From: Gammaproteobacteria bacterium CG_4_10_14_0_2_um_filter_38_22
Lineage (GTDB): Bacteria > Pseudomonadota > Gammaproteobacteria > Coxiellales > Coxiellaceae
DNA length: 64,000 nucleotides
Assembly: GCA_002793195.1 (NCBI GenBank)
Contig: PFPT01000068.1
Location: forward strand, 1-64,000
Reading direction: 5' to 3'
Shown here: in pieces, positions 50,339 through 59,397 of the stretch
Position numbering within the stretch: the stretch's first letter is position 1
Layout: the number at the start of each line of letters is the position of its first letter
The notes under the pieces: model-generated
What the model was told of the DNA's origin: nothing
The model's input: only the letters and a program-made list of their open reading frames with translations
The model's database searches: none
Program-made: the position numbers and the translations under genes

Positions 50339-51073
50339 ATGTCGAGTTTTCAAGATGGTCGTGATATTGCAGCAGCGCGTAGAAAATTCCAGCAACAGTT
50401 ATTAAGCCAACCTGAGCTAAAACGCGCGCTGGCTGTTCATATTTATAATCTCAATTTGCAAGCACAAATTAATAAAAACCCTGAACAAATGAATGAGCAA
50501 CGTGCTTTTGAAATTATTCAAAGAGAAATGCGAAGATGCGAACGTGAGCTGCAAACAAAAACCCAAGAATCCTTTCCACCTGACACACTCAATCAAGAAG
50601 ATTTACAAACACCGCTGAACATGGAAAACGCACTAAACAACGATCCAAAATCTTATGCCAGTTTACAAATGAATGCTATTGCTGGCGCCCTACAAGACAG
50701 CTTAAATCTTGAGGAAACGAATAGACAGCAAGCTGCACAAACTGAATCAGAAAACATGGAACAACAAACCCAGCAACAAGAACAAATGCAAATGCAAATG
50801 CAAATGCAACCCACACCCGGTTACGAAAGTAATGACGACGAAGAAGCAGAGAAAGTAGCCTCTTTAGCTGTCGTGGGCGAAGCAGCCAAAGAAGCAATTG
50901 AAGCGATTGCCAGAAATGACACAGCAGGTGAGGTAAAAGCAATTACTGACATCACCGAAAAAGTCACTGGCGGAAAAGTGGATGTTGCTACCTTTTCAAA
51001 AGAAGCAGAAGAAAAAGAAGCCTCACAGCCATTTTCAAAAACACCAACACCATCCAGCGACACCAACACATAG
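50339..51073 (+). CDS. Unknown Gln/Glu-rich protein
   Basis: I do not recognise this 244-residue protein. It has no signal peptide or membrane segment. The first 90 residues are helical and Arg/Gln/Glu-rich. A low-complexity stretch (QQEQMQMQMQMQ) follows, then an Ala/Glu helix and a polar tail EEKEASQPFSKTPTPSSDTNT in part (EEKEASQPFSKTPTPSS). Glu-rich patches about 15-20 residues before a polar C-terminus resemble the E-block of Dot/Icm type IV substrates, but this is only suggestive. It sits between recN and a secreted PLC-like gene with short gaps, so cotranscription is likely. Confidence 0.6.
   Translation: MSSFQDGRDIAAARRKFQQQLLSQPELKRALAVHIYNLNLQAQINKNPEQMNEQRAFEIIQREMRRCERELQTKTQESFPPDTLNQEDLQTPLNMENALNNDPKSYASLQMNAIAGALQDSLNLEETNRQQAAQTESENMEQQTQQQEQMQMQMQMQPTPGYESNDDEEAEKVASLAVVGEAAKEAIEAIARNDTAGEVKAITDITEKVTGGKVDVATFSKEAEEKEASQPFSKTPTPSSDTNT
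50783..50806 (+). repeat. (CAAATG)4 hexanucleotide repeat in a coding frame
   Basis: There are four perfect copies of CAAATG, encoding alternating Gln-Met. A six-base unit keeps the reading frame, so copy-number changes would alter length but not switch the gene off. Confidence 0.85.
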
Positions 51074-51083
51074 CGAGTAAAAC

Positions 51084-52202
51084 ATGATGACTCGCCATAA
51101 AATAATAACTACTGCGTGGGTTATTCTTTTAGTGATCTCATGCTCTGCTTTTAGTAATCATGCAAATTGGATGTCTGCGATTCCCAGCGATCGTATTTTG
51201 AATCAATTAATTATTCCTGGCACGCATGATTCTGGAACAGCGACAATAAAGCCGCAATCTCCCTTTTCACTCAGCGCTGATGCACCGATGCCATTGTGGT
51301 TTCAAATAATCAGCAATATATTGCCACGATCGATTGTACGGCCGATTGTTGCCGGTTGGTCAAAAACACAATCTCTCTCGATTCAATCGCAATTAAAAGA
51401 AGGGGTTCGTTATTTAGATTTCCGCATCTGTCTTTATCCAGACCAACAGTTTTATTTCTGCCATGCGTTAATCGGTTCCACGTTTGGTGCAGGATTAGCC
51501 AGCATTCAGCATTTTATAAAAAATCACCCCAGCGAAATTATTTTGCTCGATATTAATCATATTTATAATGTAAAAAATGCAGCACAAGAAACACATCTCA
51601 TTCAAATGTTGCAACTATTTTTGGGGGATATTGCCATTCCCAACACGTATCGTCCAAACGATACTATTGGAAAAATTCATCAATCACTGCGCAATGTTAT
51701 TATTTTAATGGATGTCAATCAACCGATTACAGATCCTATCGCTGCCCAATTTGCAGCACGGTATCTTTGGCACGAAAGCAAAATCAATTCACCTTGGCCC
51801 AATGTATCCAACATGAATGCCCTGAAAAATAAACTGGATGCAGAAATTGCTTTTCGTGCTCAAACTGTTTCATCAGCAACGAATTTTTTTGTACTCCAAG
51901 CTATTCAAACAGAAAATACGAATCAGGTGATTAATGGCATCTTAGATCCCAAACAATTCCCCACTACCATTCAATGGTACGCATACCCTGTGAACATTGG
52001 ATTAACCCGTTTTTTAAATGCTGAAATTGCGATCTACAAACAATCTGCAATTAATATTGTTATAGCAGATTGGTTGACGAAACAAAGTGACCTAATTAAT
52101 TTTGCGATTCAATATGACACACAAGCCCAAATACATCGGCAGCATAGCACTTCAAGAGAAAAATGGGCTGCATTGAAAAATTGGTATACAAAAAAAGAAT
52201 AA
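51084..52202 (+). CDS. Secreted PI-PLC-like phosphodiesterase
   Basis: This is a 372-residue protein with a signal peptide (about residues 1-26) and a PLC-like TIM-barrel domain. The two catalytic His are recognisable in IPGTHDSGT (about 47) and FYFCHALIGS (about 128). RYLDFRI (about 112) and IILLDINHIY (about 155) supply the usual Arg/Asp-bearing strands. Bacterial PI-PLC enzymes cleave phosphatidylinositol or GPI anchors without Ca2+; several are virulence factors of intracellular bacteria. Substrate specificity cannot be read here. It follows the unknown Gln-rich gene by 10 bp. Confidence 0.82.
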   Translation: MMTRHKIITTAWVILLVISCSAFSNHANWMSAIPSDRILNQLIIPGTHDSGTATIKPQSPFSLSADAPMPLWFQIISNILPRSIVRPIVAGWSKTQSLSIQSQLKEGVRYLDFRICLYPDQQFYFCHALIGSTFGAGLASIQHFIKNHPSEIILLDINHIYNVKNAAQETHLIQMLQLFLGDIAIPNTYRPNDTIGKIHQSLRNVIILMDVNQPITDPIAAQFAARYLWHESKINSPWPNVSNMNALKNKLDAEIAFRAQTVSSATNFFVLQAIQTENTNQVINGILDPKQFPTTIQWYAYPVNIGLTRFLNAEIAIYKQSAINIVIADWLTKQSDLINFAIQYDTQAQIHRQHSTSREKWAALKNWYTKKE

Positions 52203-52244
52203 GCTTCACTATATTTTAAAAAGAAAAGGAAATCAAAACGACAC

Positions 52245-52682
52245 TCAAAGTAATGCATCCATTAAGATTGCATCCTCACCATTAGAATAATATTTTTTAC
52301 GTAAACCCACCTGATGGAAATGCAAATGTTGGTATAATGAAATAGCCGAATCGTTTGAAACACGCACTTCCAACTCTAATTTCTTTACCCCCTCTTTTTT
52401 TGCTTGAGAAAACACAAATTGCATTAATTGTTTTGCCAGGCCTTGCCGTTGATATTCACGATCAATCACCAAATGCATGACTTCCCAAATAGCTTGCACA
52501 CCATGAATAACGACAAATCCCAGCATGGTATCTTGGATAAAAATTCCCCAGTGTTGATATCCCACATGAAAACATGCCGCTAAAACTGACGTATTCCAAT
52601 CTGATGTCGTGTTTTGCAATATCCGACTCATGTTAGGAAGATCATCTATGTCTAACTGTTTAATATTAAAATTTTCTATCAT
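52245..52682 (-). CDS. rimI: Ribosomal protein S18 alanine N-acetyltransferase
   Basis: This is a 145-residue GNAT acetyltransferase. The acetyl-CoA loop is VIDREYQRQGLAKQLMQF (about 75-92) and the C-terminal VRVSNDSAISLYQHLHF is the RimI-type motif. RimI acetylates the N-terminal Ala of S18. Its ATG overlaps the stop of the upstream gene as ATGA; that neighbour is HolD-like, matching the holD-rimI order of enteric bacteria and strengthening both calls. Confidence 0.9.
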   Translation of the reverse strand: MIENFNIKQLDIDDLPNMSRILQNTTSDWNTSVLAACFHVGYQHWGIFIQDTMLGFVVIHGVQAIWEVMHLVIDREYQRQGLAKQLMQFVFSQAKKEGVKKLELEVRVSNDSAISLYQHLHFHQVGLRKKYYSNGEDAILMDALL

Positions 52683-53086
52683 GAGAAAAATAATTTAAGT
52701 GACTTCATTTGAGACCACAATGTTTTTTTATAATCTGAATGGGCAAGTAATTCGGTCAAAGCATAAGAATAAATACGCCGATCAGGTTTTACCTCTTTTT
52801 TTTTGCTATTTTCACCAAGCAAAATAACAAAACTGCCATCAGATAAAGTTGAGGTAATCTCACCTGTTTCAATAATCTCAATATGGCTTGTTAAAGCTTC
52901 AGCCATCTTTTGTAATAATTTTTTTTGCTCATCGATAGGAACGGACTCATCGACATCCGCTATGATCAAACCCACAATTTTTTGAGCAGCGTCCCGCAAA
53001 ATTGCTTGAAAAAAAACAGGAGCATGCACCTTATCGCGTAAATGCCAAGTAGTAATACCCATTCGATGCAGGTAGGAATTGCTCAT
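52679..53086 (-). CDS. holD: DNA polymerase III psi subunit (HolD-like)
   Basis: This 135-residue protein has two matches to HolD: YLHRMGITTWHLRD at the N-terminus (E. coli has LQQLGITQWSLR) and YALTELLAHSDYKKTLWSQM at the end (E. coli has PALTDLRANPTARAALWQQI). HolD bridges the clamp loader chi subunit to the gamma/tau complex and SSB. It is directly coupled to rimI by ATGA, the E. coli order. The start at 53086 is chosen because homology begins there; an in-frame start 13 codons upstream exists. HolD is poorly conserved, so the call rests on both motifs plus synteny. Confidence 0.8.
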   Translation of the reverse strand: MSNSYLHRMGITTWHLRDKVHAPVFFQAILRDAAQKIVGLIIADVDESVPIDEQKKLLQKMAEALTSHIEIIETGEITSTLSDGSFVILLGENSKKKEVKPDRRIYSYALTELLAHSDYKKTLWSQMKSLKLFFS

Positions 53087-53131
53087 TTTATAAAGACCCT
53101 CTAAAAGACCATGGTATCGAATCAAGCAAGC

Positions 53132-54574
53132 CTATGCAAAAGACTGTGGTCTATGCAACGATTCATTAGGACGAAGCGACACCCCATTTGACAGCCGAGC
53201 TGAAAATAAAGTCGGATCTAACTGAGCAATAGGCTCAGCAGGACTCACTGATGGATAAGCAGTTTCATTTCTTGTATTCACTGGGCTTTCTTCTTCAAAC
53301 TCCTCGGAATGCGCATGCGTCACATCTATTCCCGGCAAAAGATCATGAACAAGACCCCGACCTGAAGCAGAAGGCAAAAATCCAGGACCTGGATAGGGTC
53401 GTAGAGAATCAGCAACGATCACCGGTATCTCTGATGAATTTTCACTGCCAGGGATGATTGACCCTAACATTTCATTTAAGGCATGCAGCGGATCTTCTAA
53501 CTCAGTTGGATTAGAAAACCATTTTCCGACTTTGGCTGGTAACTTATCTGCTTGCGCACCCATTAAATAACCCGACAAAGCAGAAGCAATTAAACTCATC
53601 ACATCCCAACCAATGTAAAATGCTATTCCAGAGCATATACTCACCGCAAAACACAACAGCAATTGTAACGGTCTACCATGAAACAACAGTTTGAGCGTTT
53701 TTTTCTTTCCAATATCTTTTGATAACTGTGAAAAAGAAATATAAAAAACAGCAAGTATAGCCAACGCGATACCAATAGAACCAAATAACAAATCGGTTGT
53801 TGCGTTATTTTCAACTAATTCTTTTTGAGTCGTTAAATCTCTATTTGCGGGCTGGATCACAGATGATGTGCCCGATACAAAAAAACTTTTTCGAAAAGCC
53901 ACTAATTTCTCGAAAAAAGCACGTGTCACCAAAATACCTGATAATTTTGATGGATTTAATGCGCGCGCAAATGAACAATTTTCCAATGGCGTATCCATTG
54001 TATGTGCATCATGTAAGTTTCCCCTAAATGAAATGTGTCGCATTGTTTTAATACGCTCAATGACTTTTTTTCTTTCGATTTCAAAATTTTTATGGTGACG
54101 ATGGACATCAAAACCCGTGAAATAAACAGACAAACCTAAAATAAATTGGACGGCAACAAATAAATTATTATTTCCACGCGCATCTTCATGAGAAAGCATA
54201 TACTGCACCATTGATCCACCAAACAAGCTGAACCAAAAAGAAAAAAAGAAATAGAGATTTTTTCCAGCCAACTGCTTTTCTAATGTTTTTTTTACATTAC
54301 TTGTACTACACTCGCCACTCACATTCCAAATAAAGCTTATTAAAAAAATAACATTACCCAATGCACCATAAATCAAATGCAAATAAGCAGTACGATTGGC
54401 CAAATCATCTTTAGATCTAACATCTGATGCAGAAGATTGACCAGCAACGCCCAACAGCGCAAAAAGAATGGTGTTTCGAAAACCGACTAGTTGCTCAAAC
54501 AAAACATCCAGTGCTTTTTTTGACATGACCGCACTAGAGGCTACATTATTATTCGAATCTGCTTGTATTCGCAT
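53132..54574 (-). CDS. Unknown multipass membrane protein with internal duplication
   Basis: I do not recognise this 480-residue protein. Residues about 25-160 hold roughly four hydrophobic segments; about 215-345 hold another three or four. The halves look duplicated: FEQLVGFRNTILFALLG against FEKLVAFRKSFFVSGTS, and VKKTLEKQLAGKNLYFFFSF against KKTLKLLFHGRPLQLLLCFA (with the same spacing to the last helices). The C-terminal 130 residues are hydrophilic, Pro/Glu-rich and probably cytoplasmic or exposed. AGGGG lies 7 nt before the ATG. Orphan multipass proteins with hydrophilic tails are frequent among Legionellales effectors, but no secretion signal is proven. Confidence 0.65.
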   Translation of the reverse strand: MRIQADSNNNVASSAVMSKKALDVLFEQLVGFRNTILFALLGVAGQSSASDVRSKDDLANRTAYLHLIYGALGNVIFLISFIWNVSGECSTSNVKKTLEKQLAGKNLYFFFSFWFSLFGGSMVQYMLSHEDARGNNNLFVAVQFILGLSVYFTGFDVHRHHKNFEIERKKVIERIKTMRHISFRGNLHDAHTMDTPLENCSFARALNPSKLSGILVTRAFFEKLVAFRKSFFVSGTSSVIQPANRDLTTQKELVENNATTDLLFGSIGIALAILAVFYISFSQLSKDIGKKKTLKLLFHGRPLQLLLCFAVSICSGIAFYIGWDVMSLIASALSGYLMGAQADKLPAKVGKWFSNPTELEDPLHALNEMLGSIIPGSENSSEIPVIVADSLRPYPGPGFLPSASGRGLVHDLLPGIDVTHAHSEEFEEESPVNTRNETAYPSVSPAEPIAQLDPTLFSARLSNGVSLRPNESLHRPQSFA

Positions 54575-54660
54575 CACGAATCCCCTTCCTTGGAAACTTA
54601 TGACATAATCACCCTTGTGTTAACATAAACTAATTTGCACAGAATGATCAAGGCTCTTTT

Positions 54661-55659
54661 ATGTTTCAGAAACTATTCCATTACGGCACGCTCATTATCA
54701 TCACTGCCGCACTCATCATTGGCGGCTATTTTTATTGGTTACATCAAAAAATGCACCCCAGTACAGATGATGCTTATATTCAAGCACATGTCGTTAATGT
54801 TGCTGCTCAAATCAATGGACGCGTACAAAAAGTATGGGTACGAAATCAAGAGCCAGTGAAAAAAAATCAACTGCTTTTCACAATCAATCCAAAGCCCTTC
54901 CATATTGCATTAGAAAAAGCAAAAGCAGATTTGCAAAATACAATGCAAGTTATTCAAGCGCAACAACACGCCGTCAGCGCAGCAAATGCGGTATTGATAC
55001 AACGTGAAGCACAACTTACAGACACACAAAAAAATTATGATCGTATTATCACGCTGGTTAAAAAGGGATTTTATGCTAAATCGGGTGGTGATAATGCGAC
55101 GCGGCAACTCACTGTTGCCAAACAAGCGGTTATTGCTGCACAAAATCAATTGGCTGAAGCCAAAGCCAAACTGGGAAAAACAGGTGATCAGAATGCACAA
55201 ATTCAAGCAGCGAGTGCGGCCGTAGCTCAAGCAGAACTCAATTTACATTACACAAAAATATATGCGCCACAAGCTGGTCAGTTAGCACAATTTACACTAC
55301 AACCAGGACAAACTGTTACCGCATATGAATCCTTATTTTCACTGGTTGAAACACACACTTGGTGGGCAATGGCCAACCTAAAAGAAACTGATCTAGAACG
55401 TGTGCGTATCGGACAATCTGCAATCATAGCAGTTGATATGTATCCCTCTCATCCCTTTATCGGTGTTGTCAAAAGCATCAGCCCAAGCAGTGGATCTAGT
55501 TTTTCATTACTCCCTTCTGAAAATGCGAGCGGCAATTGGGTGAAAGTCACGCAACGTTTTCCCGTACGCATTGAAATTAAACAACCAGACCCAAAATTTC
55601 CATTGCGTATTGGCGCAAGTTGCAGTGTTGTCATCAACACAACGGAATTAAAAAAATAA
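54661..55659 (+). CDS. emrA: EmrA-like membrane fusion protein
   Basis: This is a 332-residue HlyD/EmrA-type adaptor. It has an N-terminal membrane helix (about 8-28), TDDAYIQAHVVNVAAQINGRV (shortened TDDAYIQAHVVNVA, the EmrA signature) leading to a lipoyl domain, an alpha-hairpin (about 80-180), and beta domains with the paired lipoyl half NLHYTKIYAPQAGQLAQ. It connects the EmrB-type permease to an outer-membrane channel. The stop codon is immediately followed by the permease ATG. Confidence 0.9.
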   Translation: MFQKLFHYGTLIIITAALIIGGYFYWLHQKMHPSTDDAYIQAHVVNVAAQINGRVQKVWVRNQEPVKKNQLLFTINPKPFHIALEKAKADLQNTMQVIQAQQHAVSAANAVLIQREAQLTDTQKNYDRIITLVKKGFYAKSGGDNATRQLTVAKQAVIAAQNQLAEAKAKLGKTGDQNAQIQAASAAVAQAELNLHYTKIYAPQAGQLAQFTLQPGQTVTAYESLFSLVETHTWWAMANLKETDLERVRIGQSAIIAVDMYPSHPFIGVVKSISPSSGSSFSLLPSENASGNWVKVTQRFPVRIEIKQPDPKFPLRIGASCSVVINTTELKK

Positions 55660-57195
55660 ATGTCAAATCCGTATTTACATCTCAGTCGCCAACAAAAATC
55701 CTTGATTATTATCACCATCATGTTGGTTGCGATTCTTGAAGTATTGGATTCAACCATCGTCAATGTTGCTTTGCCCAACATGATGCCATCACTTGGTGCA
55801 AACCAAAATCAAATCACTTGGGTACTCACTTCTTATGTTGTTGCTGCTGCAATGATGTTACCACTCACCGGATTTTTAAGCGCCCGCTTTGGAACAAGAA
55901 ATTTACTGATTATTGATATCACTGGCTTTTTAGTCAGCTCATTACTATGCGGCACAGCCAATGCGTTAAACGTAATGGTTTTTTACCGATTATTACAAGG
56001 TGGATTTGGCGCTGCATTAATTCCATTATCACAATCCATCTTACGCGAAAGCTTTCCGCTTGAAGAACAAGGCAAAGCAATGGCGATTTGGGGACTGGGC
56101 ATTATGGCAGCGCCCGTATTTGGCCCAACCATTGGTGGATTTATTTTAGCCCACGCGTCATGGCGTTGGATTTTTTATTTAAACACCCCTATCTGTTTTT
56201 TAGGATTAATCATGACGATAATTGTCATACCTGCATCACAGAAAACGAAACTAAAAATTGATTTTCTGGGTATCGCGTTGATGTTTGCAGGTATTGGTTG
56301 CTTGCAAATTTTATTAGATCAAGGTAATTCGAACAACTGGTTTCAATCTGATTTTATTTTATTGCTTGCTGTCATCAGCGTGTTCTCAATTATTTTATTT
56401 TTAATTCGATCTGCCACACACAAAACGCCCGTCATCACGCTCGCTATTTTTAAAAATAGAAATTTTAGTCTATGCACTTTATTATTAACTGTTTATTGCG
56501 GTTGTTTGTTTGGATTTGTCACGCTTGAACCCATCATGCTTGAAAATTTATTTCATTATACGCCAATGATAGCGGGTGAGACGATGATAGCCATTGGTGT
56601 GGGCAGTGCTGTTTCAATGGGGTTATCATCCGTAGTGATGACGCGAATCAATATCAAATATATTTTAATTTTTAGTTTGTTGTTAACTGCCTCTGCTGCA
56701 TTTTATTTTTCAACACTTGCACTATCAGCAACCCAATTTAATTTTATTGTTGGTAATGCCCTGTTTGGTATTGGCTTAGGATTTTTCATGGTACCACTCA
56801 CCACTTATTCACTCGCCACTTTGCCTGCCAAACATATTACAGAAGGCGCTGGATTATTTTCCTACGGGAGAATGTTGGGTACATCTGTTGGCGTTTCATT
56901 GCTGAGCACTGTTGTTGCGCGTGAAACACAAATAAATTGGAATCAATTAGGTGCGCACATTAATCCATTTAGCACTCATTTTCGTAGTTGGTTGCAACAA
57001 CAACATCTGGGCATGCGAAATCCTAAAGCCATCATTGAATTAAAAATAAATTTATTGGCGCAATCGAACATGGTTGCTTTTATTGACGCATACTACTTGA
57101 TTGCTGTTATATTAATCCTGTTTATTCCCTTGGTTTTATTTATGCGGCATGTTGATTTAAAATCAGGAGTAAATATAAATAAAAATCGGCATTAA
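55660..57195 (+). CDS. emrB: EmrB/DHA2-family multidrug MFS transporter
   Basis: This is a 511-residue major-facilitator permease with 14 predicted helices, the DHA2 number. Motif LDSTIVNVALPNM (about 28-40) and the QSILRESFPLEEQGKAMAIWGLG region (QSILRESFPLEEQGKAM) with GPTIGGFI are the DHA2 signatures. It exports hydrophobic compounds by proton antiport together with the upstream adaptor. Its ATG directly abuts the emrA stop. Confidence 0.92.
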   Translation: MSNPYLHLSRQQKSLIIITIMLVAILEVLDSTIVNVALPNMMPSLGANQNQITWVLTSYVVAAAMMLPLTGFLSARFGTRNLLIIDITGFLVSSLLCGTANALNVMVFYRLLQGGFGAALIPLSQSILRESFPLEEQGKAMAIWGLGIMAAPVFGPTIGGFILAHASWRWIFYLNTPICFLGLIMTIIVIPASQKTKLKIDFLGIALMFAGIGCLQILLDQGNSNNWFQSDFILLLAVISVFSIILFLIRSATHKTPVITLAIFKNRNFSLCTLLLTVYCGCLFGFVTLEPIMLENLFHYTPMIAGETMIAIGVGSAVSMGLSSVVMTRINIKYILIFSLLLTASAAFYFSTLALSATQFNFIVGNALFGIGLGFFMVPLTTYSLATLPAKHITEGAGLFSYGRMLGTSVGVSLLSTVVARETQINWNQLGAHINPFSTHFRSWLQQQHLGMRNPKAIIELKINLLAQSNMVAFIDAYYLIAVILILFIPLVLFMRHVDLKSGVNINKNRH

Positions 57196-57260
57196 TTTTT
57201 TTACTTTTTCAAACGACACGACAAGGTTCAATTTCACCCCCAACTGATTGGATAATAAAC

Positions 57261-57911
57261 ATGTGTTTCTCTGCACCCGTCAGCTTCACTGCAACTGCCG
57301 CACTTTCAATCAGTGGCGTTGCTGGATCCTATTTCGCCATTAAAAAAAATAAACGTTTTCTCGTATTAAATATGATGGCGTTTTTTTATGCCCTACAACA
57401 ATTTTCTGAAGGCATGATTTGGATCGGGTCGCCTATTCTATCTGCGCGATTTTGGGGAACACTCTTTTTATTTTTTGCTTTTTTTGTTTACCCTTGGTTT
57501 TCAGGATTAAGTTGCTATATCATTTCACGACAACCGCATATCAAGAAAAAAATTGCTTGGATTATATTAGCTGGTTTGTTTTTTGGGACATGGTGTTTTA
57601 GCAATGTATTGCTGACACCCAATTTGGGTTTGGATTTGTGTCGTCTCCATATTTTTTACAATATCCATATCATGGGTGGTTACCATATCACTGGCTCAGT
57701 CATGAAATTTATTTTAATTCCGATTTATGTGTTTTTAACCGCAGCGCCTTTTTTTATTTGCGATAAACATTACTCATCCATTATTGGCTGGGCCATTGTC
57801 TTAAGCTCAATGGTATGTTGGTTTGTGTATTTTGATTATTATATTTCAGTTTGGTGTTTTTATGCTGCGATTATTTCATGTTGTATTACATTAATGACTT
57901 TTTTGATCTGA
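57261..57911 (+). CDS. DUF6629-type membrane protein
   Basis: This is a 216-residue hydrophobic protein with about six membrane segments. Its start MCFSAPVSFTATAAL matches a small family of bacterial membrane proteins (DUF6629) whose function is unknown. Cys3 and the conserved Phe/Glu in ALQQFSEGMIW stand out. It ends 21 bp inside the 3' end of the convergent flavin monooxygenase gene. Confidence 0.75.
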   Translation: MCFSAPVSFTATAALSISGVAGSYFAIKKNKRFLVLNMMAFFYALQQFSEGMIWIGSPILSARFWGTLFLFFAFFVYPWFSGLSCYIISRQPHIKKKIAWIILAGLFFGTWCFSNVLLTPNLGLDLCRLHIFYNIHIMGGYHITGSVMKFILIPIYVFLTAAPFFICDKHYSSIIGWAIVLSSMVCWFVYFDYYISVWCFYAAIISCCITLMTFLI

Positions 57912-59369
57912 AAAAGCAACGTAACGATCAGGACGAATAATAAATCGTACTGAATCAACAATTGAAAAGGCACGATGCAAAATAAAATCAGTATCATCAA
58001 TTGTCTTTGCATGCATTGCTGGCATATCAAATTCACAGGAATCTAAATAACCGATTTGCACAATTGGTTTTTTTTGCTGGCCTGAAAAAGACAACACAAT
58101 CATCCGACCACGCTCGAGCAAATCAAACAAAAAATGATTATACAATGGCAACCAAGGATCTGGTGATTGAAAACCAACAAGCGATCGCTCTTGAAGCAAT
58201 GAACTTGTACGATAGTTCAAATCTTTTTGCATTAATCTAGCCACTTCTTTTTGCTGCGCTGCTTCATGCGTTAATGATTGCGACAACATAAATTCACGCA
58301 AACTTTTTGAATGCGCTTGCTTCATCGTATAGACGGTTTCCAAAATATTTGAAAAGCTGATAAGTTTACGCGATACCCAACTTCGCTCTGATTGATAGGA
58401 TTGCAATAAATCCACTGATGCTTTTTTCTGCACGATCAATAATAATTTCCACGCCAAATTTTCTGCATCTTGAATACCGGCGTTCATACCCAATCCTGTT
58501 AATGGGCTGACAATCTGCGCAGCATCACCCATGAGTATCACTCGATTGATGACACGTTCTTTTACACCCCGCGAATGCGTTCGATAATAAGACAACCATT
58601 TTAAATCACGCAGCTTACCTGAATAACCACAGCGATCCTGAAATAATTTTTTTAATTCATCAAAGTGGGGTTTAGCTAAATGATTGGGTGCGATAATATT
58701 GCCACCGATTTGCATGTAATGGTCTGGCAACGGATACACAGATAGAAAACCAAAGTCGCCAAAAAATAATCGTGCTTTATCGTAAGACAAATCAGCATCT
58801 AATTTGACATTACCCAACAGAAAATGACTGGGGTAAGTTTCGCCTTTAAAATCCAATTGAGAGAATTTACGAACAAGGCTAGTAGCACCATCTGCGCCAA
58901 TTAAAAATTCAGCCTGTATTGTCACTGCTGTATTTTCAACCATAACAGTTGCCGTTACTGCTTTTTCATTTTGAACAAACTCATGCAGCGCATGTCGCCA
59001 CAACACATTTATTCTTTGTGAAGCGAGTTTCTCATATAATACTTTTTCTGTATTAGGCTGACCCAGATGCAAATTAAAAGGAAATCGCGTTTGAATACGC
59101 TGATAATCCAGTGAGACTGCTAACGCATTATTACGATACACCTCAAATGCTTGGACCACTTGTCCCAATTGCATTGCTTGATCCATCAAACCCAAATCTG
59201 AAAAAATTTCGAGTGATCGCGATGACAACATACAAGCTTTAATATCCGATGAAATGCCTGATTTTTTATCGATGATGATAAATGGCACTTGAAATTGCGC
59301 CAATAAACACGCCAACGTCAAACCAGCAGGACCTGCACCAACGATCAAAATTTGTGTATCATATTTCAT
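57891..59369 (-). CDS. FAD-dependent aromatic monooxygenase (UbiH/PheA-type)
   Basis: This is a 492-residue flavoprotein hydroxylase. The Rossmann motif ILIVGAGPAGLTLACLLA (about 8-25) binds ADP of FAD, EFLIGADGATSLVRK (about 155) is the DG motif, and RVILMGDAAQIVSPLTGLGMNAGIQDAENLAWKL in shortened form MGDAAQIVSPLTGLGMN (about 280) is the GD motif. The C-terminal 120 residues carry a thioredoxin-like tail common in phenol hydroxylase-type enzymes. Substrate is not known; a ubiquinone-ring step or aromatic detoxification are options. It is divergent from the HIT gene across 28 bp. Confidence 0.87.
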   Translation of the reverse strand: MKYDTQILIVGAGPAGLTLACLLAQFQVPFIIIDKKSGISSDIKACMLSSRSLEIFSDLGLMDQAMQLGQVVQAFEVYRNNALAVSLDYQRIQTRFPFNLHLGQPNTEKVLYEKLASQRINVLWRHALHEFVQNEKAVTATVMVENTAVTIQAEFLIGADGATSLVRKFSQLDFKGETYPSHFLLGNVKLDADLSYDKARLFFGDFGFLSVYPLPDHYMQIGGNIIAPNHLAKPHFDELKKLFQDRCGYSGKLRDLKWLSYYRTHSRGVKERVINRVILMGDAAQIVSPLTGLGMNAGIQDAENLAWKLLLIVQKKASVDLLQSYQSERSWVSRKLISFSNILETVYTMKQAHSKSLREFMLSQSLTHEAAQQKEVARLMQKDLNYRTSSLLQERSLVGFQSPDPWLPLYNHFLFDLLERGRMIVLSFSGQQKKPIVQIGYLDSCEFDMPAMHAKTIDDTDFILHRAFSIVDSVRFIIRPDRYVAFSDQKSH

Positions 59370-59397
59370 AATTCAATTCTAACATGGGGAAAAAAAG

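Noticed and set aside
50783-50806. (CAAATG)4 as a phase-variation switch
   Set aside because: The unit is six bases, so changes in copy number keep the frame and cannot turn the gene on or off.
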